Below are positions 13,904 through 24,895 of a stretch of 64,000 nucleotides of DNA, in pieces (the first letter of the stretch is position 1; each line of letters starts with the position of its first letter). Source of the DNA: Gongronella butleri (lineage: Eukaryota > Mucoromycota > Mucoromycetes > Mucorales > Cunninghamellaceae). The translations under genes and the position numbers were made by a program. The notes beneath the pieces are model-generated. The model saw only the letters and a list, made by a program, of their open reading frames with translations, made no database searches and was not told the DNA's origin. The stretch lies in NCBI GenBank assembly GCA_025201375.1, contig JAIWZP010000051.1:147221-211220 (forward strand). The letters run 5' to 3'.

Positions 13904-14830
13904 GTAATCGGCGCACCAGTCGGGAATCATGGATGCGCACCAGTGAGATTTTTGCATGTCCGTGTGCATCGGCAACAAATCTCATGAAAGTGTTCGGTTT
14001 CACCACAGGAACGTGTATCAGCGGGTTTCTTACCTTGCGCAGTCGCGATTTTTCTGAAAAATCGTTTAGTTTCAATAATGTTTCGTCGATCGACGCGTTC
14101 CAAACTTGGTCATCCGCACGAAACCGAAGCGTGCTTCAATTTCGTCACGTGTATCATTTAAAATGTCATGATGCTGCCGAAAAAAAATAGATTGTACCAT
14201 GAAGGACATAAACGCATAATATTTCAGCTGTTTGGATCCTCTGCAAGATTGCAGCTTAAAAAAATGTGTATTCAAATTTCAAACGACTGCACTGCATATA
14301 GACCAGCAGGTACAGGCACGCCGTATCCAACAAATAATGCTATCATCATACAACAAAAAACCGCTTTGAATGATTAAGATATCATAAGATACCAAGTCAA
14401 CGGTCCAACGTATCGACGCTTAAAGTCACCTCAAATGAATCAGCGGTCAAAAGTGGTACATACTGTAAAAGCGCCTGTGTTTTGGAGAGATCCTTCGGCG
14501 ACTTGGTATGCAATGACTCTGAAAACTATCGCAAGTTTGATTTTGATTTGCGCAGACACGATACTGGTTCGGCGGCTATGCCTGCCTGTCCTTTTGGCTT
14601 TTGCACATACTGTACAGTACTGTACCGTACAGTGAAGGTATGTGCCAAAAGTTTAAGCTCAGTGACAAATGTGTCACCGGCCTGTCTGTCACTGAATGTC
14701 ACCGATGGCAAATACCTTTTTTGGCTGCATGTTGCTGCGGGGATCTAAAACGATGATATAAAAAAGGGGGTAAAAAGGGGATCAATTCCACCCTTTGCCT
14801 TTTTTTTGTTTGCAGAAAATCCTCTTTATT
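13693..14830. other. Gene-poor region upstream of Crypton
   Basis: Contains A-runs (13740-13760 and 13869-13897), AT-rich sequence with short minus-strand frames I do not recognise, and, from about 14607, a TACTGTACAGTA palindrome plus a cluster of GTCAC/GTGAC motifs that may belong to the Crypton element. Confidence 0.5.
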
Positions 14831-17062
14831 ATGCCCCCTACACGAAATCGATCTGCATCACGTGTGATTGCTAGCAGCAGCACATCTGCTGCTCATGATA
14901 GAAACACGGAGCGTGGCAAAGAAGTTGTGCGCCAGACAATGAATACTTTCACCCAAGAAGTGAGACCAGCAAACACGCATGCTAGCTATAAAACAAGACA
15001 AGAGAAATTCAGTGTAAGCCATGAATAGCTGCGCAGCGAGGACAATTGCAGTAAAAGAGCGTATTTGAGGCCTAATTGAATGTTTTGTATAGAAATTCTG
15101 TGCCGAAAGACAATATGTTGATGGTCCAGCAGTCACGGAGGAAAAGATCTTGGTGTATCTGGAGGATGTCGTGTCTCGCCGTGGCCACCAACACAAAAAA
15201 CGCGAAGATGGCATGCCTTGCGATTTATCCTTCGAATCGTATTCAATGGAGGTGAAGGCGCTGATTGATTTGCATTCCACGCAAGTCATTGACAGAATCG
15301 CTGAACCTGGGAAGATTCGAGGCACGGCATTGCAAGCCTGGTTGAAGAACAAGCGCATTGCGGAGCACAAACGCAAGCGAGAAGAGTATGTGGATCGTGG
15401 TGCGCATTCTGCCCAAGACGGCTACTCTGCTGAACAGCTTGTGCAAGTCTCGATGTTCTTGTTTGGCCAAAAAAAAGAGATCTCTCTCAGGGATCGTGCT
15501 TGGTTTCTGCTCCAGCATATGATGCTGTTGCGAAGCGAAAGCTCGCGCGACATTGATTTGGCGGATCTTTGCAAGGTGGTCTTCCCTGATGAAGGATTCA
15601 GCGAATGTCCTGCGTTGGTGGTTCGTCTCGACCATGGAAAAACTAACAAGTTCGGCAAGGTTGAGTTCGGTGGCGCCATCCGACACAAGGACCACCGTGT
15701 GTGTGCGTTTGGTGCCCTTGCACAGTACTTTTTTTATCGATGGCACATCTCAGGCGAAGAATTTCCAAATTTTGAGAAGAACGCGACTTGGTTCGATGTC
15801 AAGGCATTCAAGAATGGCCACCCGGAAAATGCAATGACCTATCGAACGCAGCTTAGGGCTGTGAATCGCGTGTTTGAGGCCTTGAACATTCGCATTTCCA
15901 AGAAAACACATTCTGGCCGTGGAAGTGGTGCCCAATTGGCGGAAATCGATGGTGCGACGGAAGAAGACCTGCGCCGCCACGGTCGTTGGGAAACTGGAAG
16001 CATGGAAAAGTGCTACCTGCTTGCTCTCCCTCGCAAATCCATTCGCATCATCAATGGTTTTTCCTCGGAAAAGGGATTTTACTGGCTGCCCCGAGCAAAT
16101 TTGGACCCCCCCGAGTCGCTGCAAAAGAAAATCTTTCCGCAAGTTGAAGAATGGCTCAACAAGGTCACGCGCAAACTCGATGGAACAGAATATTCCATTT
16201 GCGCGGAAGCGTTTCTCAACCTTCTGGCGACAATGCGCCGCGTGTTTCTGCAAGATTCCGTGCTGCACCGCGTTGACCACCCTGACCATCCCTTGTTTTG
16301 GCACGATGTTTTCAGCGACCCTGAATTCATCACATTTGAGCAACAATTGCTTTCTGCCATCAACACAGCGGAAGAACCTCAAGACCTTCTTGTTCGCCGA
16401 GCCTTGCCCGTGGTCAGCGAGCAATTGCAGAACTTGAGCAACAAAATCGACAGCAACCAAGCGATTATTAGGAGCATGATATCTCAGCAGCAAGCGACAA
16501 CGAGTGCTGATTCTGCTCAGATCGCCAGTGTTCAGCAAGATGTCGGTGTTGTCAAAAATCACCTGGAACACCTGAAATTAGCCTGCGCGTACTTTGTGAA
16601 TCCTCACAGCGCAACAATGGTTCCCAATGCAGGTGCTCCAAGCAACAACAATGGCCAAGACCATGCAGCCACAACATCTACCTATCGCCTTGATAGAAAT
16701 GTGCAAAGCTTGGCCGATCTGGTGAAGGAATGGTTTGATGGACTTCCGCCAAGCAAGCCATCCGTGGTTAGTTTGAATGCCGAGCTTGGTTCCTCTTGGA
16801 GGAGTGATCATAAAGGTAAAACGTGCTGAATTCTGTGACAAGAATATTGTTGATTTATGATATTTTTTTTATTTTATTGTATACAGAGCGACAATTCTAT
16901 TCTCGCCGCCAGCGAGTGATCAGCCAAATTGAGCGCCTGGCAGCATCTGATGGTGTGTCGGTATATGACATTGCTGCAAGATTGGACAACGAGAGAAAAC
17001 AAAAAAATTGGACATTGAGCAAGTTCATGACGTACGCACTCAAAAATTCTTCCAATGAGTAG
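14831..17062 (+). CDS. Crypton-type tyrosine recombinase (transposase) with GCR1_C domain
   Basis: Three exons (about 14831-15013, 15092-16816, 16887-17062) join in frame to about 690 residues. The core resembles Ndc10/Crypton tyrosine recombinases: an Arg in MMLLRSESSRDIDLADL, the box II block THSGRGSGAQLAE, the GRW that replaces the second His (RRHGRWETGSMEKCY), and the Tyr nucleophile in CYLLALP. A Gln-rich coiled segment follows. The C-terminus (SLADLVKEWFDGLPPSKPSV, SSWRSDH and FYSRRQRVISQIERL) matches the GCR1_C DNA-binding domain found in fungal Crypton proteins. The enzyme should excise and integrate its element through a circular intermediate. All catalytic residues are present and no stop interrupts the frame, so this copy may be active. 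Confidence 0.9.
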
Positions 17063-17184
17063 TTTTTACGAAAAAAAATGATATTAAATATTCTTTTTAT
17101 AAAACGACGCGTCCAGAGGCGCGCCGAAAACAGAAAAGAAAGGGGTATTTGCACTTTTTTTCCATGTGTACCATCATGCTAGCG

Positions 17185-17462
17185 TACATTATGCTGCATT
17201 GAACCCATCCATCCACGTGCAAAAAAAAAAGGTCACCACACTGAACCCATCCATCCACGCGCAAAAAAAAAAAAAAAAAAGTCACCACATTGAGCCCATC
17301 CATTCACGCGCAAAAAAAAAAAAAAAAAAAAAAAAAAGAACACCACACTGAGCCCATCCATCCACGCGCAAAAAAAAAAAAAAAAAAGGTCACCACATTA
17401 AGCCCATCCATCCACGCGCAAAAAAAAAAAAAGGTCACCACATTGAGCCCATCCATCCACGC

Positions 17463-17497
<35 letters not shown>

Positions 17498-17655
17498 TCA
17501 CCACATTGAGCCCATCCATCCACGCGCAAAAAAAAAAAAAAAAAAAGGTCACCACACTGAGCCCATCCATCCACGCGCAAAAAAAAAAAAAAAGGGGGGA
17601 TCACCACATTGAGCCCACCCATCCATCAACGCGCAAAAAAAAAAAAGGTCACTAC
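17185..17655. repeat. Minisatellite: 33-bp unit separated by A-runs, about 9 copies
   Basis: Nine tandem units with core GGTCACCACATTGAGCCCAT followed by CCATCCACGCGC, each trailed by 10-35 A. Unit length therefore varies from about 43 to 66 bp while the core stays nearly constant. It begins about 120 bases after the recombinase stop codon. Confidence 0.95.
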
Positions 17656-18125
17656 AATATCATGGTCCGGAACCTCAGGGCCGTGTCACTCAGAAAATGT
17701 CACGTACATTGTGTACTTGACAAAAATGAGGCGAGACATGGTACAATACATTATGTATTGTGCCATTTTCTTGTGACCCCGACAAATGGCCGCTGTCACT
17801 GGGCTAAAATTTGGCTGTGATTTTGTCACTCGTTGTCACTCGTGTAACACAACTTGTGACTCAGGTGTCAGATACAGTACAGTATGAGCCTCTGCAAGCA
17901 TGATAAAAATCAGTCAGCATCTCAGCAAGTGCGCAAGAAAATGTACAAAAGCACAATTTTCATCCGTTTTCGGTTTTGCACACAAGTCAAAAATACAGTA
18001 CGTAAAGCGTTTGATCCCTCCATTTCGATGATTCGATCTCAATGGAGAGAAACTGACGCGTGCTATCGTTTCGATGCCTGAAGCATCGCGCTATACTGCA
18101 AAAAAATGTTCAATTTCACCTTTTA
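17656..18125. other. GTCAC-rich downstream flank of Crypton
   Basis: No gene. The motif GTCAC or its reverse GTGAC occurs about ten times between 17640 and 17870 (for example TGTCACT at 17828 and 17838), and the segment ends in ATACAGTACAGTATG near 17872. It may be the downstream end of the Crypton element. Confidence 0.45.
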
Positions 18126-18129
18126 ATAG

Positions 18130-19347
18130 CAAAGAGCGCGTTTTTCAGACTTTGACGGCCTGCTGTCGTGCTGTGCGTCCAGAATTTTTTTACGTACAGC
18201 CTATTTGCCCGCCAATGAAACCTGCGTCACGGTGTAAACTATACAGTACAACGGAAAAATAGAATTTACCGTACATCTACTTTCATCTACTCGACTTAGC
18301 CATTTTTTGCCATTTTTCTCCACTATATCCAGGATTAATTGGAGGCCTCTGTAGCCCAGTGTTCAAGACGCACGGACCCGTCCGATTTTTTTTCGACTCG
18401 AAAATACCAAAACCCTCCTATGATATTTGTACTAAATTTTGCATTCATCTGGCCACCTGCATGATTGACCCCGCTCCAAAATAGCCACATCGAATTCAGC
18501 GCAAAATTTGCAACAAAAAAAAAAGCTTAAACCCCCAAAGCGCTACGACCACTTTTGAAAATCCAGGGGTCACTCAGGGGTCACACATTTCAATCTCAGA
18601 AAATACCTAATTTGTAAAATTTCAAACTCCGAGTGATCAATGCATCCCAAACAGGTAATTCCGACGATTTGCAATTTGCGGACGAAACGGCAGATTGCCC
18701 AAACTTTAGAAAAATGCCCAAAGAGTGACGCATGAACGGCGATCGACTGAGAAAAGTGCCTACTTGAGCAAGATTTTTTTTTGAAAAAATTTAAGGTTTG
18801 ACACTTCCAAATTAAGGTGGTGGATTGCATGGAATTTTTATATCATATTTTTTATATTTTTTATATTTTTTATTTTGCACATTTTTGTGGTGCGCTGAGT
18901 GGGCTGCAAGCTGGTGAAATAATGACTGATGCAAAAAGTTCAAACCCAAGCTGGCGCGCTGCAAGTCATCCCATTGGATGCTTTGCTCCCCTGTTTGTTA
19001 GTAAAACTGCAATAAAAATCAAGAATCTATTAGACCGTTGTCGAGCAAATTGTGATCAAAAATTTTGATGAAAAAGTGAATTTTCTCTGCAAGTTCTTCT
19101 AGCCATCCATCGATGAAACTAGTCTCCTTCGATAGAAATTCAACAGCTGCTTGCGGTGTCGTCCTATCGGTCGCCGAGAAAATCGAGATTGAAAATTTTG
19201 GAAACGTTTGAAAGGCTTTCACAGGCGTACAAAAGTCATGCATCGAGCCAACAAACATTCTGGAAATGTCGTCCGAGCCTGTCTGATATCATACGAACAA
19301 TGCAATTTTTTTTGAGATCAAAGAAGAATTTGACCAAGACACTGTTA
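18130..19347 (-). repeat. Dispersed repeat family B, copy 1 (left part), decayed coding remnant
   Basis: Aligns with 31385-32450 and, in its right part, with 41150-41640. On the minus strand the copies keep related protein pieces: SFIDGW(L)..LAEKIHFF, (L)VKA(F/V).T..K, SIFSATDRTT versus SMFSATDRTT, and FSQSIAVHASLFG. Conservation at protein level suggests a former transposon or host ORF, now broken by stops and shifts. The family is not one I recognise. Confidence 0.7.
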
Positions 19348-20387
19348 CGTGCTGTACTGTACAGTACAGTGCCCGGACAAAAAAAAGTTTCGCTGTGCAT
19401 GATTCTCTGCAGTGCAAGGTATCAATTAATCGCGTTAATCTCTGCTGTATTGATCAATAATGGCTCCAGTGATATGAAATTTTGCAGGAACAATGATTTA
19501 AAAGTAAAAAAACAATTCTAAAATTATGAAATGGCTATGCCAAGCCGGTATTGAAATAGATCAAAAAAGGGATACCTGACGCGTCACGCGACGCGACGCG
19601 TGCCTACGCGTATACAATGGCCTGTGGAGATGAATTGGCGTTATGAACACCATCTCCAATTTTTTTTTGCAACGAGTGCAATGGTGCCTGATTGTATTTT
19701 AAGAATCAATTCCATGTTACATGCATTGCATCGGTGCTGTGATCGAATAATGTAAAATCATCATGTGACACGCGTCACGCGTCAGACGCGCCAAAAGTCG
19801 CGATTTCCTTCGTAACATGGTCGTAGTGCTCCTACTGGTCAACCAATCGATAACAGTCTATTCTAGTTCTTTAAATTAAATAAGTACAATGGTTTTAAGC
19901 CAACTAAGGATTAAAATTAGATAACAGAGATGGCAATTGTTATTCCAGATGCAACTGACGCGTGACGCGTGTCACATGATGATTTTACATTATTCGATCA
20001 CAGCACCGATGCAATGCAAGTAACATGGAATTGATTCTTAAAATACAATCAGGCACCATTGCACTCGTTGCAAAAAAAATTGGAGATGGTGTTCATAACG
20101 TCAATTCATCTCCACAGGCCATTGTATACGCGTAGGCACGCGTCGCGTCGCGTGACGCGTCAGGTATCCCTTTTTTGATCTATTTCAATACCGGCTTGGC
20201 ATAGCCATTTCATAATTTTAGAATTGTTTTTTTACTTTTAAATCATTGTTCCTGCAAAATTTCATATCACCGGAGCCATTATTGATCAATACAGCAGAGA
20301 TTAACGCGATTAATTGATACCTTGCACTGCAGAGAATTATGCACAGCGAAACTTTTTTTTGTCCGGGCACTGTACTGTACAGTACAG
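19348..20387. mobile_element. Foldback/MITE-like element 1 (Tc1/mariner-type ends), 1040 bp
   Basis: Two arms of about 445 bp (19348-19795 and 19950-20387) are near-perfect inverted copies around a spacer of about 150 bp. The ends share CTGTACTGTACAGTACAGTG and then CCCGGACAAAAAAAGTTTCG. It is nested in repeat B. The related copy near 41535-41590 keeps the empty site (TTGTTATAATTG), and comparison shows TA duplicated on insertion (TA at 19346-19347 and 20388-20389). TA duplication and CAGT-type ends point to the Tc1/mariner superfamily. It encodes no protein and so depends on a transposase supplied from elsewhere. Confidence 0.88.
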
Positions 20388-20486
20388 TATAATTGGGAAA
20401 TTGTCGATATTTTGGATTCATTTGAACAACGACGACCCAACTGACCTCGGGGTATCAACGTCTCGCCAAAAACGCGTGCGGAACTA

Positions 20487-21526
20487 CAGTATCCTACTGT
20501 ACCTACAGTACCCGGACAAAAAAAGTTACCCCCTGGCAATTTTTTGCAATGCCAGCACTCAAGCTAATCACGTTAATCTCTTCTGTATTGTTTGATCAGA
20601 AATGACTCCGATGACATGAAATTTTGTAGGAATAATGGTTTAAAAGTATAATAACGATGCTAAAATTATAAAGTAGCTATAGCAAGCGGATTTTGAAATA
20701 GACCAAAAAAGGGGTACCTGACGCGTCACGCGACGCGACGCGTACTCACGCATATACAATGGCCTGTGGAGATGAATTGACATTATGAACACCATCTCCA
20801 AATTTTTTTGCAATGAATGTGATAGTATCCGATTGTACTCTATAAACCAATTTCATGGTACTTGAATCACATCAGAGTTGCGACCGATTTTGTAAATCCG
20901 CACTGTGACGCGTCAGACGCGTCGTACGATGCAATTTCCCCAATATAATCTTTGTGCTCTAAATTTTTAATAAAATCGCAACCAATCGAAAGCAGGCTAT
21001 TTTAGCTCTTCAAATTAAATAATCACGGTGGTTTCAAGCCAATAAAATGGTTAAAATTACGTGCCAGAGATGAAAATCGTTATTCCAGACGCGTCTGACA
21101 CGTGCACGCGTCACAGTGGTATTTTACATTTATGGATCACAGCACCGATGTGATGCATGTAACATGAAATTGACTCATAGAATACAATCAGACACCATTG
21201 CACTCGTTTAGAAAATTTTGGAGATGGTGTTCATAATGTCAATTCAACTCCACAGGCCATTGTATATGCGTGAGTACGCGTCGCGTCGCGTGACGCGTCA
21301 GGTACCCCTTTTTTGGTCTATTTCAAAATCCGCTTGCTATAGCTACTTTATAATTTTAGAATAGTTATTATACTTTTAAACCATTATTCCTACAAAATTT
21401 CATGTCATTGGAGTCATTTCTGATCAATACAGAAGAGATTAACGTGATTAACTTGACAGCCACTTTGCAAAAAATTGCCAGGGGGTAACTTTTTTTTGTC
21501 CGGGTACTGTACTGTACCGGTACTGT
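20487..21526. mobile_element. Foldback/MITE-like element 2, sister of element 1, 1040 bp
   Basis: Same design and the same length as element 1: arms 20487-20925 and 21085-21526, ends TACAGTACCCGGACAAAAAA, TA at 20485-20486 and 21527-21528, and a homologous spacer. Its arms differ from element 1 at many positions (for instance CAGTACCCGG against CAGTGCCCGG), so it is a separate insertion of a related subfamily, not a recent tandem copy. No coding capacity. Confidence 0.86.
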
Positions 21527-21528
21527 AT

Positions 21529-22240
21529 CATACTGCAAAGTTTATAAGAGATGATCCAACAACCAAGGTTTGTAGATTTTAATATTGGATTTGAGAAAAT
21601 CTTTGAAAAAGTGCTAATGTGGACAAATCATCGTCTTGCTGGTCTCTGGTTTTTAATGATTTTTGAAACGAACGAGCGGAATGATCAAATGGCACTACTT
21701 TTTGGCAATGTTCCAACCCTTGTTTTTGGCGTTCAGATTGAATTTGCAAGTTTTCGTGAAATTGGCGATTGCCTCGACAACGGCCTGATGATGATCGACC
21801 TCCGGTTTGCACTTTTTTCCTAAAAAAAAGAGGCGCAAATCGTACAAGTAGTGGTAAATTTCGCAGTGATTGAAACACGATCTCACGTTCTCACGCGAAA
21901 TGATTTTTAAAAACGCGCTACAGCGGTACAGCCTACGTATCTACAGCCAGATTTTCAGCAATGTCAAGTTTCTCGCCGAACTAGCCGACTGATATTGGAG
22001 TTTTAATTTTTTTCTGAAAAGAGAGGAGCCGCCAAATCCTATAGTACCGCTGCAATGAATTCTTGGTGGTGAAATGATTTTTTTCGAGTTTTGGAAAAAA
22101 AGATGTTGTTGGTCCGGTCAAAATGCATCTGTTGAGGGTCTTCCGCTTGAGAGGCTCAATCCCAGATACGTAGAAAATCCAACAATAATCACCTTGAACA
22201 CGGGGTGAACACGCCTGAAAACGGGCTGACGAAGCGCTGG
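21529..22240. repeat. Continuation of repeat B region, decayed
   Basis: The sequence after element 2 keeps weak resemblance to the region after 41600 (GGTCTCTGGTTTTTAATG against GGCCTCTGGTTTTCAGTG), suggesting repeat B continued here before the foldback elements inserted. Short open frames at 21551-21823 are not recognisable. Confidence 0.4.
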
Positions 22241-22249
22241 AAACGCATG

Positions 22250-22595
22250 AACACGGACTTTTTCGAAGTCTTCTCAACATTCGTTTGGTTTTTTACAAAT
22301 GTCGTTCACGAAGTCTTCACAAGTCAAAACGTTCGTTTGATGTTTTTACTACGAACGTGGTTGTTGTTCGCGAAGTCTTCACAAGAAGTCAAAACGTTCG
22401 TTTAATTTTTTTACGAACAACGTTGCTTGCGAAGTCTTCATAAATACAACGTGCGTTCGTTTGATTTTTTACGAACGCTGTCGTTCGCAAGGTCTTCACA
22501 GTGTTCGTTTGACTTTTTTTTTTTTTTTACGAAGGTTGTTGTTCGCGAAGTCTTCACAAGTCACAAAGTTTGTTTGATTTTTTTATGAACACGCC
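22250..22595. repeat. Tandem array of hairpin-forming units, about 6 copies of about 57-62 bp
   Basis: Each unit reads roughly AAGTCTTCACAAGTCAAAAC, then CGTTCGTTTGATTTTTTTAC, then GAACGTTGTTGTTCGCG. CGTTCGT and ACGAACG face each other across a T-rich loop, so each unit can fold as a hairpin. The loop T-run varies from 5 to 14. Confidence 0.85.
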
Positions 22596-22900
22596 CTAAA
22601 CACGCCCTAAACACGCCCAACACGCATAAATACGGGCTGAAGCGCTGAACACGCCTGATACACGGCCTGAATGCGTGTATGAATGATAGAGCAAGCCTGA
22701 ACAAGCCTGAATACGGGCTGAACACGAGCTGAATACGCGTTGAATTCGTCTGAACTCGCCCGAACATGGCCTGCATACTCGTTGAATACACGCGCCCGAA
22801 TACAGTCTGAATGCGCGTTGAATACGCATTGCATAGGTATGCCTGAATACGCCCGAATACGCGTTGAGTACGCCTGAATACGCTGAATTTAGCCTTCATT
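22595..22900. repeat. Degenerate short tandem array (about 11-12 bp unit)
   Basis: Around 25 imperfect copies of a unit like GCCTGAATACGC / GTTGAATACGC. It follows the hairpin array with no gap. Open frames across it on the minus strand are by-products of the repeat. Confidence 0.85.
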
Positions 22901-23520
22901 TTAAAAGGCATGAAAAGCATCCTACAAAAAAACATTTTTAGGTTTGAATTAGCAACTCGAAGCGCTCTTGTTCAAATGAGCCCACCCTTGGGCCCCTGTG
23001 TCTGCTGGACGGCGCGCAATGACGACTTTTGAAAACCACGAATTTTCCAAAGGGTACAGTCGACCCCCCAAAAAATCGAGTGTTTTGTTCGCTTTGATTA
23101 CTTTTGCCATGCAATCAATGTCAGCACTCAGTAGGGAGGTCCGTTCCCCAAGGTCAATCGGGGTAACCTTCCTTGTACCTTTTTTTTTTACGCGCCCCGT
23201 GTTACACAAACGAATCTGTTGTCTCACGCTGCATTCAGGGGAAGATTGTGGGTTTATCATATAAGCCGGTTGTTCGGACTAGCGATGCTTATGCACGAGA
23301 GTTGTGCCATGCACCGATGCACGCGACCCTACGTGTGTGTTTTTATGTTTATACGATTTGTGATTAAAAATGGCTATTTTTATTGTAAATGTGTTGTGTG
23401 GGTAGCACGATTTGTAAGCTGAGATAAAAAACAATGTACCAAAGATATAATGTAAAGGGAGCGCAGGGCTCAAAATTGGGGATCTAGGGGGAAAAAAAAG
23501 AGGGGACAAGAGCAGGAGTT
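22900..23520. other. Gene-poor stretch with a repeat A core
   Basis: Includes a fragment of repeat family A at about 22970-23060 (TTCAAATGAGCCCACCC ... CCAAAGGGTACAGTCGA) and then AT-rich 3' flank of the ketopantoate hydroxymethyltransferase gene. I see no gene. Confidence 0.6.
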
Positions 23521-23522
23521 GC

Positions 23523-24895
23523 CTATCGGTGTCCATGGCCGGCGACGACTTTCTTGTCTTCCGGCATTTCGGAGGCAGGCGAAGGGCCGCCAGGGCCGTT
23601 TGTGGGGTTGTAACCGACGGTTTGGTAAAATTTGGCAAGTTGAGCCGGGTCGATGGGGTAGGTGTGCTGTTTTGCGGGGAATTGCCTTGATTTCACGTCG
23701 AGATGGTATTCTTGCAGCGCGTTTGTCATGATTTGATTGAGATTGACGTACTGCTTTGTGAACTTGGGGACGAAGCGATCAAAGATGCCCATGGCATCAT
23801 TGTAGACAAGCACCTGGCCGGAGCAATGGACGCCAGCGCCAATGCCAATGGTAGGCACTTTGAGCTTTTGGGTGATGCACGTGGCGACCTCCTCGGGCAT
23901 GGCCTCGACGATCATCATAAATGCGCCAGCGTCTTGCACGGCCATGGCATCCTCGAGCATTCGAGTGGCCTGTGTTGCGGTCTTGCCCTGGACGCGGAAG
24001 CCACCCAACGATGATTGACGTTGCGGCGTCAAGCCGATGTGGCCCACCACGGGGATACCCACCGACGTAAGGCGTCGAATTGTCTCGGCCATCTCTTTGC
24101 CACCCTCCAATTTCACAGCCTCGGCATTGCCCTCCTTGATGAATCGCAATGCGGTGCGCACAGCGTCCTCAGGCCCACTCTCGTAGCTGCCATAAGGCAA
24201 ATCAACGACCAAAAAGCTCGATTTGCATCCGCGCGCCACAGCACGGCAGTGATGCAGCATTTCCTGGAAAAAAGAGACAAAAAAAAAGAGAAAAAAGAAA
24301 AAAACGGTGAATTGCCTGTCGCGACGCGTTCTGAGACAAAAAAAATGGAAAAAAGATAGAGCGCCACTTACGTCGACAGTCAGCGGATTGGTCGAGTCAT
24401 AACCTAGCGCCACCATGGCCAATGAATCGCCCACCAAACACACGTCAATGCCCGCGCGATCGACCATGAGACCCGAAGGGTAATCTTGTGCGGTCATCAT
24501 GGAGATGGGCTCGCCCTGTCGGTACATCTTGGCCAGGTTCTTGATGGTGACCTTGCTGCGCCCTGCAAAAAAAAAAAAGTCAAAAAAAAAAAAAATAGGG
24601 CACATCAGCCTCACTGTGCTGTGCCACGGCCCACTATGCAGAAGCAGTCTCCATTCCCCACTTTTGCTCGATCACCATGACAAAGCAGGGCATGGCTTGT
24701 GTCACACCCACTTTCCTCTTTTGACTTACGTTGCACGGAGCCATTTGCAGCAGGTTCCATGGGAGGCGACGAATAAAATCTTTGTTGATGAATTGGGCTC
24801 AACCACAAGACCCTTGCAGCACCAGCAGTGTTTTGTTTAGCCACCAGACCCAAAGATGGCTTGGTCATTTGCTTTCTCAAGATCGATTGGAGCAT
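23523..24895 (-). CDS. ECM31: 3-methyl-2-oxobutanoate (ketopantoate) hydroxymethyltransferase
   Basis: Makes ketopantoate from 2-ketoisovalerate and methylene-tetrahydrofolate, the first committed step to pantothenate and CoA. Three exons: one starting MLQSILRKQMTKPSLGLVAK, an Arg-rich and Ser-rich leader typical of a mitochondrial presequence; a second with SMMTAQDYPSGLMVDRAGID and CLVGDSLAMVALGYDST; and a third with SSFLVVDLPYGSYE, AVKLEGG, GHIGLTPQ and VEAMPEEVA. The Asp residues in TAQDYPS and VGDSLA and the Glu in VEAMPEE correspond to the metal-binding and catalytic positions of PanB. The C-terminal extension after PKFTKQYVNL, about 65 residues rich in Pro/Gly, is longer than in bacteria. 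Confidence 0.95.

Noticed and set aside
15243..16571. Minus-strand ORFs of 167 and 273 residues
   Set aside because: They are shadows of the Crypton recombinase exon; only the plus strand shows family motifs.
17185..17655. CRISPR-like array (regular repeats with spacers)
   Set aside because: The 'spacers' are only A-runs and the setting is eukaryotic; it is a minisatellite.
17290..17820. 176-residue plus-strand ORF and its minus-strand mirror frames
   Set aside because: The frames are poly-Lys/poly-Phe by-products of the minisatellite and A-runs.
22561..22935. Minus-strand ORFs of 75-124 residues
   Set aside because: They arise from the 11-12 bp tandem unit, which lacks stops in several frames; composition follows the repeat.
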